Positions 35,979 through 49,953 of a stretch of DNA of 64,000 nt are shown piece after piece. The stretch's first letter is position 1, and every line of letters begins with the position of its first letter. A program made the position numbers and the translations under genes. The notes beneath the pieces were generated by a model. The model saw only the letters and a list, made by a program, of their open reading frames with translations. It did not search any database and was not told the DNA's origin. This stretch comes from Plumapathes pennacea (lineage: Eukaryota > Cnidaria > Anthozoa > Antipatharia > Myriopathidae). The stretch is taken from assembly GCA_964036295.1 (NCBI GenBank), contig OZ038466.1:5124001-5188000 (forward strand). The letters are read 5' to 3'.

Positions 35979-37210
35979 AGCTGAACGAGGACAGTTCCAT
36001 GCAGGGGACAGATTATAGAATAGATTTCAACAAATCAGGTAAACAACTAACGGGACAGTTCAAGTGAGGGAATACAAGGCAATTTCAGAGACACAATTGT
36101 TATTTCTTGTATATTTCTGAGGTTAACGAACCATTTTCAAGTTCTTTGACTTTGTCGTCTGCGGTAAGCGAGAAAGCGATAAAAGGGGGATTCGACAAGT
36201 GCGAGTTCAAATGTCCCGCCAACCGCGCCCACGGTCAGTACCAGCCAGGACAGCGTCCGTCGAGTTTGTCTCCAGGGCCTTGCAGCCGAAGCACGGTTCA
36301 ACGCAAACCGCAAACTTTTTATGCGGCCATGTCTAATATTCTCTTGTCGTAATATTACATAGCCACCCTAGGAAAGGTAGGTATCCCATCCTAATACGAA
36401 ACAAATGAATATATTTTGCAGAAATACACTGACTAAACCAGGAAGTCGAATGCGTGTCAGTTCGAGGAACAATATAATTGAGGTGCTGTGTATCGTGCTC
36501 CAGCTGTGCGAGCAATAATCAAGCAGAACATAGCGTGAACCTCCGTCTTTTTGAGTTTTACGGGTGTGTGTGTGTTGCGCATGTCTGTCTACTGTTGCAA
36601 TTTGCATTCAAGTACAAATTGATCGACTTATTCTAATGTACGACAATTTCTTTTTAGTAAAGCTATTATTTCGGGTTAGGCACCACGGGATTCTTTTGTT
36701 GTGGATGTATGAACGACGCATTCTGTGTTTAGTAAAGTGCTTGATTTAGACTTAGTTACATGTTTACAGATTGCATGCTTTTAATATACAGTCCACATGT
36801 GAAAATAGCTGTTTCAACTCTCAGCTAACAACCCATATCCATTTGATTTTCATGTGTTATTGCAGTTGCCTATTCCTTCTGGCCTGGTGTCGCTGAACCC
36901 CATCGTTAGGTGTTGTCCTCGCGTGGAGCCTGAGCATGCCTGGTACCGGGCGCGTGTGTCAAGCCGCATTTCCTTGTTGGCAGTAGTTCAGCAAGTTACG
37001 GTCCCACTTTCTGCTGGCGGCCTTGAACGCTCGAGCAGTGTTCAGGGAAGCCTGCTTCCTCGCTCCACGTGCAAATTCCTCATAGACGGTCAGTTACACC
37101 GCCACAGCAAAACTGTTTATCCGCTGAAAGACATGACACACCGGGAAAAACCCGCAGCGAGTTCAGCCGCACGGAAATACGTCACAACGGCAACATACCG
37201 GGCTGTTTAG
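35979..37210 (+). CDS. Possible small unidentified gene or gene remnant
   Basis: Three segments look coding but cannot be joined with confidence. 35981-36037 lies between TTTTAG and GTAAAC and reads LNEDSSMQGTDYRIDFNKS. About 36089-36351 is open to a stop and includes CEFKCPANRAHGQYQPGQRP and STVQRKPQTFYAAMSN. 36866-37210 follows a TTATTGCAG acceptor and is open for 114 codons to a stop (LPIPSGLVSLNPIVRCCP to YVTTATYRAV). Phases of the first two do not match as drawn, and I do not recognise a family. A start near 35539 (ATGGTAATC) is conceivable. Alternatively these are chance frames upstream of KMT2. Confidence 0.3.
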
Positions 37211-37632
37211 TACGGGGTTAGGGAGCGCAACAGTCCTCTTTTTCTGTGTTCATAAATGCCCAGTTTGGTCAATTAGAGACCTCTGGGGGTAGTGCACTTC
37301 AGGGAACTTTTTATCCCACCAGCACAGCTAAATACGTTGGCTATTCCGCCGCTGCGGTCAGACGCGCCAATGAGAGCTCAGAACGCTTGATCATGGCCGC
37401 ATGTACGGGGTCTATAAGTGTTATAGGTCTGCGCTTGGTTCTGAGTTGGCCCAAATCAAGCTACAGTGACAAAACCCTGTACGGATGGGTAAACGTTTTC
37501 TTCTTAGTTATCTTTTTAAGCGCAATTTACACATCGCAACGCAAAATACGGTTGTTTTCCCATGAGTACTGGCGGGTTGACAGCACGTGTGGATAACCAT
37601 CAGTCATGCGCACTTCGTTGTTTTACATCAAG

Positions 37633-40600
37633 ATGGCGCGCCTGAAGTTCCCGGGCAGTAAGAGAGGTACTCGCTCTGTCAAAATAAAAGAGAACTCAGC
37701 GATCAAAGAAGCCAAGAAAGCCCAGGGGAAGATCCACAAAGAAAGCAGGCCTCAGGTTATCAGTCGCCAAAAATACCGTGAGATATTTGGAGATTCCGAC
37801 GAAGAGGTGCTTCTTACTTTTGTGCTTTGTATTTTTTTGTTTTGGGAAATTCGTTACATCATTTGAGAAAATACCCTGATTTCCTCTGTTTTGTTTTATA
37901 CAGGAGGAAGAGTTTTATGGGTTCACAGTCGAAGATCAGTTGAAGGCTTATCGTTCAGTCTTACTGAAGAATAACCCAGAAAGCCGTCAACAAATCTCAT
38001 CGCAGCCCATACTTACCCGTCGACCCCGAGGAAGACCAAGGAAATATCCTTTGATTCCAAGCTCAGGATCTCCTAAACCCACAGTCAAGGAGAAAGCAGA
38101 TGTATATACGTCTCCAACAAATAATGTTTACGCCAAACAATACAGACAGCGTGTTTCATACGAGAGGAAATATTCACCACAATTTGTGAAGTTCAGCCTT
38201 GCTTCCGCGAATGTCAACTTGAAATCGTCATCAGAAGTGAAAGCCAAGTTCGTACCACGAGTGGCCAAACCTGATGTAGTCACTTCACAACACAATCATG
38301 AAGTACTTCCAGGCAGGCCGGCGTTTAATGGTATCAAGCGGAAACCCGTTTCCCTAGCGCAGCAATTGTTGGCCAGGGCAAAGGAAGAAAAGAGAAGGCA
38401 GTACAAGCGACATGTAAACAAAGAAATTGGCGAGATCAGATCACGATCGGGTCGAGTTGTGAAAGCCAAAAAGCTGGACTATGATGATCTTACGTCCCCC
38501 AAGTTCGAAAAGAAAAGGCCATCGTCTTCGCAGAATGGAAATGCTTTGAAGAGAACTTTGGATGAAGGGACTTTTCGCCCAAATAAAATCATTCGTTTGG
38601 GAGAGGTGAAGCTGGAAAATTTGGCTGTGGCAAAACACAGGACAATATACAGTGGAAACGATGGTAAGTACTAATGAAAAAATGTGCTGTATTCGAGTTT
38701 TGGTACAACTGATTGAGTTACTGAGGTATTGGTGCGATTTGAGGCTTCAGTGTAATTAAAACAGCACAAGTGCTTGAAGCTCACCACTTTCAGTAATAAG
38801 CATGGCATCTATCTGTGACATTAATGCTGCTGATCCACACAGGGAAAGAAACTATTCATTTCTGTCTTGTAAGGTTCAAGCAACCTGTAAAATACAGATG
38901 GACCAGGTCCAGACATTTAATTTGTCACTGTCAAATATAATTCAAATTATTTATGGTGAATCGTTGATTAGGGAAATCTGAATGTTGTAGAAGTAAGTAG
39001 CTGGTATTTCAAGCATTAGCCCTTCGTTGTAGTAGGATAGAATATTGTGGGTTACAAGAGGGTATTAACAAAAAATATTGGATTAGCCTTTACTGCCAAG
39101 AAATTTATGGCTGGAATTTAAAGAAATGTATTATTTTGAGAATAATAATATTTCAGCAATCAATCTAAACCATCTCTCTTTTTGCAAGCAAAGCTGCAAT
39201 TGGCCTTCTGGTATGATACATACATGTGCAGAGAATGAAAGAGTAGAGTGAAGTTGATCACTCTCATTCAGGAGTGAAAGGGTAAACACTGGAACCTACC
39301 TATTAAGCAAGACCTCTCATAACTGACCACCTCCATCTGTAACCACATAAAATCATGATTGGTTTCTCAATCAAAATATAATTCGTGAACGATTCTGTTA
39401 TTCTGATTTCAGAAACAACAGTAGTCTCTGAAACCTCCCCAATTTATCAAGAGCCACCCAGATATCCTATGGTGAGTCAGACATTTACTGTACACAACTT
39501 ACAGCAATAATCATTGTTTTTCAATACCAATAATTTAAGATTGAACAACCTGGTAGTTATAGCAGCAGCAGCATTGGAATTACATCAATATTATGGTATT
39601 ACAATCAACACAGTTAAATTAAAGTATTTGCAGAGCCAGTCACAAAGACTGTTGTAACACTTTCAACTAACCAGAGGGTGAAGTAAGTTGCAATTGGTTT
39701 AAGAGACCAATCAGCAGTGTGAGAAAATGCCATTGCCATGACCAATCTGAAAGTGAAGAAAATGCAAGACCAAACATCCAAAAACAGTTCTGTCTTTAAT
39801 GTTACACAATATTATGATGGTATTCCTAAAGTATTGATACCACTGATACCAACAGTCATAAGTAACAGTTACATTTTTGACAGCAGAAACCAAGACTAAA
39901 GAATGCAACCAGCCTGGCTTCAGTTCAGTTTGAAAAAGCTACTTTCCCCAAGCCCCATTTCGAAGGAGAACGGAAAGTAAGGATGAAGAATGCTGACTAT
40001 GCAGAATCTGCTGATTTTGACAGAGCTCTATTTTATGTTGTGCCACAGCAGAGGAAGGGTCCCACTAATGAGAAGGAAATCAAGATCAAGGATAAGAAGG
40101 TTGACTATGCTGAATCCACTGAGTTTGGGAGAGCTCTATTTGATGTTTCACAGAGGAAGGTAGATACTCTGAAAAGTGAGAAGATCAAAAGATCAGCAAG
40201 GATAAAGGAAAGGAAGAAGAGAGTGGAACTTGAACAAAACACAAGTTTCAACAGCAATGATACTTTGGACAAAGATGTTCAGTATCTCTCAGATAAGATG
40301 CATACATTTCAATCTAAACATTTGCAACAGGAAGAGAAACAAGAGGGTGGCCCAGACCTTTCTAATAGTGATATCACTGGAACTATTGAAGATAAAAGGA
40401 AGGAAGCATTGAGAATATCTGATCAGTGGAGGCACAGTTGGGACAGTTCAAGCAGTGAAGCAAGCAGCAGGAGCAGTTTACAGAGATATGGGACAAAATT
40501 CCGAACAGAAAATTGTTTAAGTGATTCTGATAGGAAAAGAACTAGACCTTCTCGGTCTGCCTCGATCAGTGACAAAAGGAACTCAAGTAGTTCTAGCGAA

Positions 40601-41514
40601 GATGACGAAAGTTCTCTACCTCTGGCGGTTCTCAAAAAGAATCTGAATGAGAGCCCTGTGAAAGTTGTGAAAAGAGTAAGAAAAGTAATCAAGGTTGTCA
40701 AGAAAGTGAGGACTAAAACTGGTGAGACAAAGACAAGAGTTGTGAGAATCATGAAGATTCAACGGGGGAAGGTAAAAAGTGAGACCTGCCCCATCATTCC
40801 TGGCAGAAGGCGGATACGCTGTGGGATGTGTACAGCCTGCCTTGTGGAAGAGGACTGTGGGAAGTGCACATTCTGCAAGTAAGTGTTCGAGCAAGTCTAC
40901 TATTAAGTTGATGGCCTACTGTATAATCAGGGCTTGAAAACTCCACTTGCTTGATACACAGTCACAAAAAAATGCACTGTACATTATTTTCTAATTATCT
41001 TTTTCTCTTCTGCTGTCAGAGATAAGCCAAAGTTTGGAGGCCCTGGTGTTATGAAGCAGTCCTGTAGGTACGTAATAACATACATTATATGCATACGGTG
41101 TACAGGTATGCATACAGATATAAGCATTCCACGAACTTGCTGCAGAAATGTTGCCTCCACGGTATATGCATGCTTTTTACAGTTTCTCAACTGCAATGTG
41201 ACTTTATAATGGGGACATATGGCTGCCTTGATCATTTAGGAAACTAGCATCTGGACAGGTAGTATTGTTTGTCTACCTCCTGTATTTAACAGAGCTTTTA
41301 CTTTGAATTATTCTACTGTACTGTACAGATTCTAACCCCTTGTCGTCCATGCACTGACACATAAACACAGAATCCAAAGTGCTGCACTTTGCATTTGGTG
41401 GCAGTATTTTTATTGACTCTTCTTTCTTTCTTTGTGTGTGTGTCTGTGCTGTTTGGTTCTTAGTCATCGCAAGTGTTTGGATCCTCGGGCTCCTGATGTC
41501 GAGAAGAAGACAGG

Positions 41515-41553
<39 letters not shown>

Positions 41554-44500
41554 GTGAAATCTCAAATATATATAGTTATGAATATGATGTAATAATGCAA
41601 ATTGGGGCTATCATAGTTTAAATACTAGATTCCGTATAAGATTCCGTGTGAGCCATTTAAGGCTTGCATTTTACCCTCAAGTAATGTGTTTTTCATTGTT
41701 TGCCAGGTTCCAAGGTGCGGCATAAGAACATTGTGATTAGGAAAATGACTCTGAAAGGATCCAAGACAAGCAAAGAGAAGACAAACAAGGATAAAGTAAA
41801 CAAATTGAGAACAAACAAAGAGAAAGTAAACAAATTAAAAACAAACAAGGAGAAGCCAAGCAAAGAGGAACAGGCTATCTCCAAAACAACGACCACTGCT
41901 GATTCTTCTAGCTTTCCCAGCAAGTTGCCATTGCCAGTGCCATCCGCAAATGTAGAGTCCTCAGAGGATAGCTCAATGATCAAGCTTTCATGGAGTGTAA
42001 GTTGACTGCTATCATGTTATTTAGAATCTTCCACAAACATTGCAACAACACATTTAAAACCTAGAAGACAACAGCAAAACCCATCCTGTTATGTTGCTCC
42101 TTGATCAAAGCTGAATCATTACATTATATCACATCACATCACTTCACATCACATCACATCACATCATATCACATTTTATTAATCCACCCCTACCAGGGTT
42201 TTCAGAACCAATTTGCAAAGTTAAGGCATGCAATCTAATAATTATTACAAAAGATAATAATCATTACAATTATAATCTTAAAGTTACAGTGGTACTAAAC
42301 TAATGATATTACAACTCTAATAAATTACAATGGTATAAGACTAAAAATTAAGAATTGGAGATCTCACTCTTCGCGTTTCCCTAAAGCTCTGTACATCTTT
42401 AGATTTTTTTGTGATGGTGTTAAGTTGGTTTCATGAGCTCAGGGTGTGATAGAAGAAAGACCACTGAGCTATGATGGTTCTGCATGATGGTATATTGATA
42501 TGATCTTTCTGCCTAATCATTGCAGAATACATAGATTTTAATGCAATTAATCTTGAGCGATGTAGTTTGTGTGTGTGTTGGGGAGGGGGGAGGGGGGGGG
42601 GGGGGTGGGTGGGTAGGTGGGAGAACAGCATTTACAGCTGTGACCATGAAGCACAAATATGAGGGAGTTGCCATTCTGTACCTTAATATAACTTTGTTTC
42701 TTCTGTGTTTATAAACAGGACAACTGCACAGAAGACACCCTGTGGAAAGAGGGCTTTGCACTTTGTTTTACTACTGGTGTGCCTGATATTGTTGAAGAGC
42801 TTTGTTTCTTGTGTGGCAGTGTGGGCCAAGAGAAGGTACAGTACAGGCAATGTGTACAGACTAACCTGGTCAAACACACCCCTATAATGCAATACACTAT
42901 ACTGGTACACAAGGTACAGCACAGGCAATGTGTACAAATTAACCAGTACATGCTATCTTTTGTGACTCTAAAATTTCAAACAATCTTTTTAGTTCAGTGT
43001 AATGCTTGTAAAACCAACTTGTGAAAAAAAGTTCAATGCATGTTCTATATAGGTTAGTGACATAAATTTTGGACCTGAAACTTGGCTTGCACACAAGGTG
43101 AAATTTCCCCCAAATTAGACGGAGTTACATAGTAATGTTGATAAATGCTGACCAATGGAAGTGACGTGGAGATAATTTCTGCAGTGTACACAGTCCATAG
43201 TGGTCTAACTCTGGATTTTCTCTCCAGATGTACTACTGCAACGTATGTGCAGAGCCTTTCCACAGCTTCTGTCTGGATGAGGAGCCTGTCAACGAGGACA
43301 CGTGGTGTTGTGACAACTGTAGCAGCTGTTCCGTCTGTGGCTACCAGAACAAGGTAGATTGTGCAGTAGTTCCCCATCATCAGCACCATGAAAACTGATT
43401 GAAATATCAATTCTCGCTACATTACTCATACAGTTTCTTCTTAAAAGGTTGGGAGAATCTACATTTTTAGTTTCGGAGTGAAAGGGATAACTACGCGAAC
43501 GGCTTTGTACATTATTGTTAATGGAACTCACGCTTTATCCTAAATTTGAAATAAGCGCCCCTGGCGCTTATTCTAGGATTTACGTTTATGGTACAGTAAA
43601 TTCATCAGAAGTGGTGTCTCTTTAGCTGCTTACTACAGTATATTACCTGAATGATTGGGTTGTGCTCTTTTACGAGGGAAATTACTAATTTATACCAATT
43701 TTCTACAGCTTTTGATGTGTGATGTATGCCAACGTGGCTACCACGTCGAGTGTATTGGACCCAACTATCCCACTGAACCAGAAGGAGAAGAGGACGTGTG
43801 GGTAAGTGACCAGTAATTCCTTGAGTCCAGAGTTTATAACTTATCGTTTTTGAAAGTATTTGCGGAAAATGTGAAATAAGAGGAATTCATTACTAAACAA
43901 GCAGCAGTGTCGCGAGAATGTGCTCATCAACAACTTCTATTTGAATGGTTACACTTTATGTTTTTGTCCACGAGTAGAGAAGTTATACGACGTCTTTCAG
44001 ATATAATGATTACACTCCTAAGAGTCGTAGAGTTCACGTACGATTCGTCCATTTCACATGGCTAACAAACCCTTCGAGTCTCAAGAGGATGATTTTGATA
44101 TTAAAATCAAGATTTTCACTCCGTAGATTGACAATATACAGTGGAATTACGGTAACCCGAATCTCTGATGGAAACGAAAATTGATTTGAATTATCGGGAT
44201 TTCGTGTTATTGAGGGTAAATCAAAGGGAATCGGGAGCTTCGAGTTATCGGGATTCCACTATGTATGTAGGTGAAAATTGTCTGACGTCAAAACAAAGTG
44301 GAATGCTATTGTGATATTAAGCTGATTTCTCCTGGCTTCTGAAGGTCTGTGGAAGATGTGTCCAGTGCAAGAGTTGTGGACGGAGGACAGCTGGAGATGT
44401 GAGTCGGCCTCTGTTCCCGCATTGATATTAGGAAAAGAAAAAGGATACCAACAGAGTCGTGTACACGTAACTAAAATACTCAGGAGGGCGAGAAACGAAA

Positions 44501-46633
44501 ACAGAACAAGAACACGAATATACCTGAGCTAGGGATGATACTTTGTAAAATAGAAGTCACCACGAAAATTAGTCTAACTAATTACAATCAACTTTCTCTA
44601 AACGGACACCTAAGGCGAACGGCATGCAGATTTGGTCCTTGCCGATTTTCACTTATTACTCTGTAACTGAATTCTCTCTAAGGCGGACAGCATGCAGATT
44701 TGGTCCTTGCCGATTTTCACTTGTTTCCCTGTGACTGAACTCTCTAGAAGGTGGACACTAAATGCTAGTCCCGATGGTGTCCGCCTTAGAGAGAGTTCAC
44801 TGTACACATACTGTACTGTACATGTACATCAGCCCTGTGGGTAGTTTCTTTCAGTTCTATCTTCTTGTATAGTGATGGATATCTGTGTTCGTTGCCTTTG
44901 CTGTTGTCGTTGCCGATGTCTTTGTCTCCGTTGTTTGTTCTTGTCTTTGTGGTTGTTCACCTCTTGTGATTGTGCGTGCGAGTAATCTTCTGAAAGGCTT
45001 GTTGGTGATCAACAGCAGCTTTTCTGAAATCTTCCCCAGATGATCACACCACAGACAAACAACCTAGATAATCCTGGACTCGCTTCAAACCATTTTAATA
45101 CCACGTTGTTTGTTTGTTTGTCTGTTTGTCTGTTTGTTTTGTAGACGCCAGACGCGACTTGGTGGCACGAGTTCACCCACTGCGATGATTGCGGTCGGCT
45201 GTTTGATGCGGGCAACTTCTGCCCCATGTGCAACAAGTGTTACTCGGACAACGATTTTGACTCGAAGATGATGCAGTGCGTTACGTGTGAGCACTGGATA
45301 CACGCCCACTGTCAAGGCATCAACACAGACCAGTACGAGTGTCTGTCTGAACTGCCCGAGGAGATCCACTACGTGTGCAAACTGTGCTGCGATGAGGACA
45401 ACCCCCGCTGGCTTCAAGAACTGCGGGAGGAGATGGTGGCGGGCTATGAGAGGGTAGGCCCAATTTTAAGTCTCTAGTGCGAACCTTTCTTATGAGAATG
45501 ATTCACTGTTGTGCAAGTCGAACTCATGTTCATAACAAAATTTTGCACTAGGAACAAGCATCTTGGAAATGGCTTATTATAGTGTTTTTTTTTTTTTTTT
45601 TTTTTACTTTTGAAGGGGAAAGGAAGTTTGTTTTGTTTTACTTTTGTTTGTTTGTTTTCACTTGGATCGACTTCCGAGCCCGTTTGGCCACCCATCGGAA
45701 GTTTGTGCTCAAGTTCTGATTCTCAGCAAACTTTGTTGAATTGGGTTGATTTGGAACAACTTGAGAGTCCGCTTGGCCAAGGCTTTAAAGAACATCCAAT
45801 ACACGATGTACATTATGTACTCTTGTCTACTACTCTTATTTTCAGGTTTTTCAAATGTCTGCTATTTTGCGTACATTTGGCCCACAGCCCTGAAACTTGG
45901 CAGCTAGTCACTTGTACTGTAAATGGAAAATAATACTTTCTTTGGTTTTATTATTCGCAGATCCTGGATGAAGTAAAGGCTTGTCGAGGCTACCAGAGCC
46001 TCACTGAAATTTTTGATAAGGTAGTGTGAACCAGTTCTTCCTTAGAGTTCCTATTTGTTAGGAGCAAACGTTAGCCAGGCTTCAACTTATAAAGCGTGCT
46101 CACATTTATCCTTTCTTTCCTGCTTACCAGAGTCAAACTGATAATGGTACGCCCAAAGATCTGGAGTCGATACGAAAGAAAGTCAAGGAAAGCGACCGCA
46201 TGTTTGTGGTATGTATTCTTCAGGGAAAGGCTACGGCATGTTGTCACAAAAGACCCGCTTAAGTGCATTTCTCGTGTCAGAATTTGAGACACTGCAGAAA
46301 TTAGTCGTTACGCGGGAATCTCTCCTCCCTCCCCCCTTCCCTTTTTTTTACAGATTGCAGCAAAATCTATCTTACCCCTCCCCCTTGGTACAAAGTTGCT
46401 GGATGACGTTTTGAGCGTTGCGCTATAAAACGGTACACAACTGGATCCCCCCCCTCCCCTCCTCCTCATATTTGTACTGTTTTGTCCCATAAAAAGTCGA
46501 CATGTACTGTCTAAACGGATTCAAAGTAGTCTGTGAGTGTCAACGTAAGTTTGATGTTAATATGCTGAACGCCGTAAAGAACGTGTCGGCTAACGTTTCG
46601 AAAGTTAGCTTTGGTCTGGCGAAGAGCTAACTC

Positions 46634-46672
<39 letters not shown>

Positions 46673-48839
46673 TTTGACAGAATGAATTTTGTCAAAATGT
46701 CCGGCTTGTTTTGACTGAGGTGTACGAACTTGTCAAGACGGACATGACCCTCACTAGCGCGTGGGGTTCGGTGTTTACTGCTTTCTGTAAGGTGAGGAGT
46801 ATGACATATGGTGAACAAAACCTGTTAGTTTCGCTTGCTTCTTCATTTCTCCGACACTCCGTTTTGCTTGCGTTGCTTTCCAGGAAGTGGCTGCAATGTT
46901 TCCATGGTATAAGTTGGAAAACACCAAGGCTGCCGAGAAACCTTTACCTCTCAAGTGAGTATTTCGTGTAAATAATGTCACTGATTACCAGATTGAATCA
47001 ATTCCTTTGAACTGACCCAAGCAACTACAAGCCGCCCCTGAACCAGAATGCTAACGTTGGATTTGTTTGTTTGTTTGTTTGTTTGTTTTGTTTTGTTTTT
47101 CAGTGGCGTTGTAGGTGAACCAGTGCGGTATGACGTGTGGGATCATTCGTACTCAAAGCACGAAGACAACAAAGACGTCAATCGTCAGAAGGAGAAACAA
47201 TCTGGCGCTCCTGTGATATCAAGTTCCTCGTCATCGGATTGCCAGGCGAATTCCAGCAGTGGGTTTGAAATCTCTGAGTCGTCAACAGCATTTCGAGCAA
47301 GTAAGAACGGCCAAGACGGGCTCGTGCTCTCCCAGGAGAACAAGATAACAGAACCTCAAACAAATGGAGGTGAGGAAACGCTAGATTTTAGTTGGAAAGG
47401 GAAGAGGTCTGTCACAAATTTGAATCTTCTCCGAGTAAAAGCCACTGAAACTGTTAAAGTCTTTGCTTTACTGGCTGTTTGTACAGCTGAGCCCAAGGAT
47501 GGTCGCCATACTGAAGTTTTATCGAGTCCTCGAGATGTTTGTGGTTTTGTGATCATCACCATTTTTATGGTTTTCTTAATGTACCAGAGAGTGAAACAAT
47601 GGAAGTGGAGGGGCAGCTGATCGACAAGTCTTCTGTGCCAAGTGATGCGAAGGCGATGGAGGCCAACACGACTAGACTACGTAAAGAAAATGCGACGAAT
47701 GGAAAGAAAAAGGTGAATGAACTATCTCGTTTCTTATTCTTTGTTATACATGTAATTAGATGTAAAGCATTCTTTAAAATGTGTTTTGTGCGCCATTTAT
47801 TCGTTTGTGTTGCAGCGCAAGGAAGTAAAAAGCGTAACAAACGCAATTCTAAAGCAATCGCGCGTCATCTGAAAACGGCTGTAAAGCTGGTGTTACACTG
47901 GTCGATTTGCAACGCCGATTTGCTCCAAATTCACGCAATTAAATCGCTTTCAAAAACTTGCAACGCGTTGCAGCACTGCAAACATCGCGAAAAAATTGTT
48001 CGTAGTGGGGTGTTACGCCTGAAGAATCTTTTAGCACAACATCGTATCGTTGCAAATCGACCAGTGTAACACCACCTTAAGTCAGTTTTGATTTGCGTCT
48101 CAAATTTCTCTATTCGCCCAGAAGGACACACGCAAGTGTCAGCTGTGTGGAGTGTCTAGTGACTTGGCGCAAATTCTAAAGCAATCACGCACCATCTGAA
48201 AACGGTTGTAAGTCAGTTTTGACTTGTGTCTCAAATGTCTTTATTCGCTCAGACGGACACACGTAAGTGTCAGCTGTGTGGAGTGTGTGGTGACTTGACG
48301 CCTTGTGAGGCCGGCCGCCTCGTGTACTGCGCGCCAGACGAGTGGGTGCACGTGAACTGTGGCCTTTGGTCTGCAGAGGTGTTTGAGGACGACGAAGGCA
48401 GACTGCAGAATGTCCAAAGCGCCATCGTCCGTGGCAAACAAATGGTAAGAGTTTCCAGTAATATGTGAGGGAAACGTTCCTGTATTAACTCTTTCACTCC
48501 CAAGATCAAAATGCACATTCTCCCAACCTTTTAAAAAGAAAATATAAAAGTGATGTAGTGAGAATTGCTAGTTCAACCTGCTGTAATATGAGCAAGGTAT
48601 CAAAAGCAAAGTTTTTCTTACTGTATGATATATTTCTGGTGAGAAACTGAAAAAGAAAATTGAACTTGATCACTCTTGGGAGTGAAAGGGTTAAACGTGT
48701 TAAACAGTCGCAAATATATACATTTTTCTGTGTTATATATTTGTCTTTCGACGTGGCTGGCACTGGCCAAAACATTGTCATATCACGGGAAGCATGACAG
48801 GCATATACGGCGGGACTGTTGAAAGTAATTTCAAGGCGT

Positions 48840-48902
<63 letters not shown>

Positions 48903-49811
48903 TTTTTTGTCGCGGCGTAAGCGCGAGAGGAAACAAGTGTGAATGTTGGGACGAAATTATATATGACATGATTGACGTAATGATGACATTACATCATGCA
49001 ACGTATGGGGGTGGCGAATGGTGAAATCCGAGACTTGCCGAGCCGCCGAGAACCTTGTTTGAAAAACCGAGAATGAGACTCTGAAAAACCGAGAATGAGA
49101 CTATGAAAAACCGAGAATGGGACTATGGTCAATGTGACATGATAGTGATGGGATGTATTATTATTGATATATTATGTGCTAACGTGGACTGTTGATCTAC
49201 AGCGATGTGAACACTGCGGTGAATCAGGAGCGACAGTTGGTTGCTGTGCAAATCGTTGCCCTATGAACTACCACTTCATGTGTGGCAGGTAAGAAACATT
49301 GGAGGCGATAGCTTGATAGCTTCCATGCCTTTTGCCCTCGTCCCATGCCCTGCGCATTGCAGTCACATTGTTCGCTGGCTAGTGGATTGATTAGTTACAG
49401 TTTACTGTACGTCTAGAATGAAACGAAACATCTAAGAACGTGCGCTGGATTCTAGAAGTATTCATCCTGTTATTAAACAAGAATGCTAAAGCGGTCTTCC
49501 TGGAAATAGTGATCATTCCCTCTCAGTACCGTGTTTTTTTCTGGGAAATATTAATCTTAGAATCCAGTATTGTGAACCCTGACTAAGGTTTTAAGTCTGG
49601 TGTATTTCACACTTTCACACTTTACTGTTAATTGAAAAAGAGAAGGTTCACAAAGTAAACACTATCCCGCAGATAGCAAAGATGAATCCAGATGAATCAC
49701 TAATCTTGTGGCTGCTTACTTTGACAGGAATGCCAAAGCCATTTTCCAAGACGACAAGAAAGTATATTGTGCTCAGCATTCCTTCAGAGTGGTGGAAGAG
49801 GTAAGAATCTC

Positions 49812-49874
<63 letters not shown>

Positions 49875-49922
49875 CTTAAGGCTGCGGTATTCCTTCGTTA
49901 TGAACACTTGACAGTTGCTGAT

Positions 49923-49953
<31 letters not shown>

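Noticed and set aside
37246..37596. 116-codon open frame before KMT2
   Set aside because: No family similarity, and it overlaps the likely KMT2 promoter and 5' UTR.
47489..47501. Extra 13-base KMT2 exon after TTTGTACAG
   Set aside because: An in-phase microexon is possible, but exons 47104-47369 and 47588-47712 already join in phase and nothing requires it.
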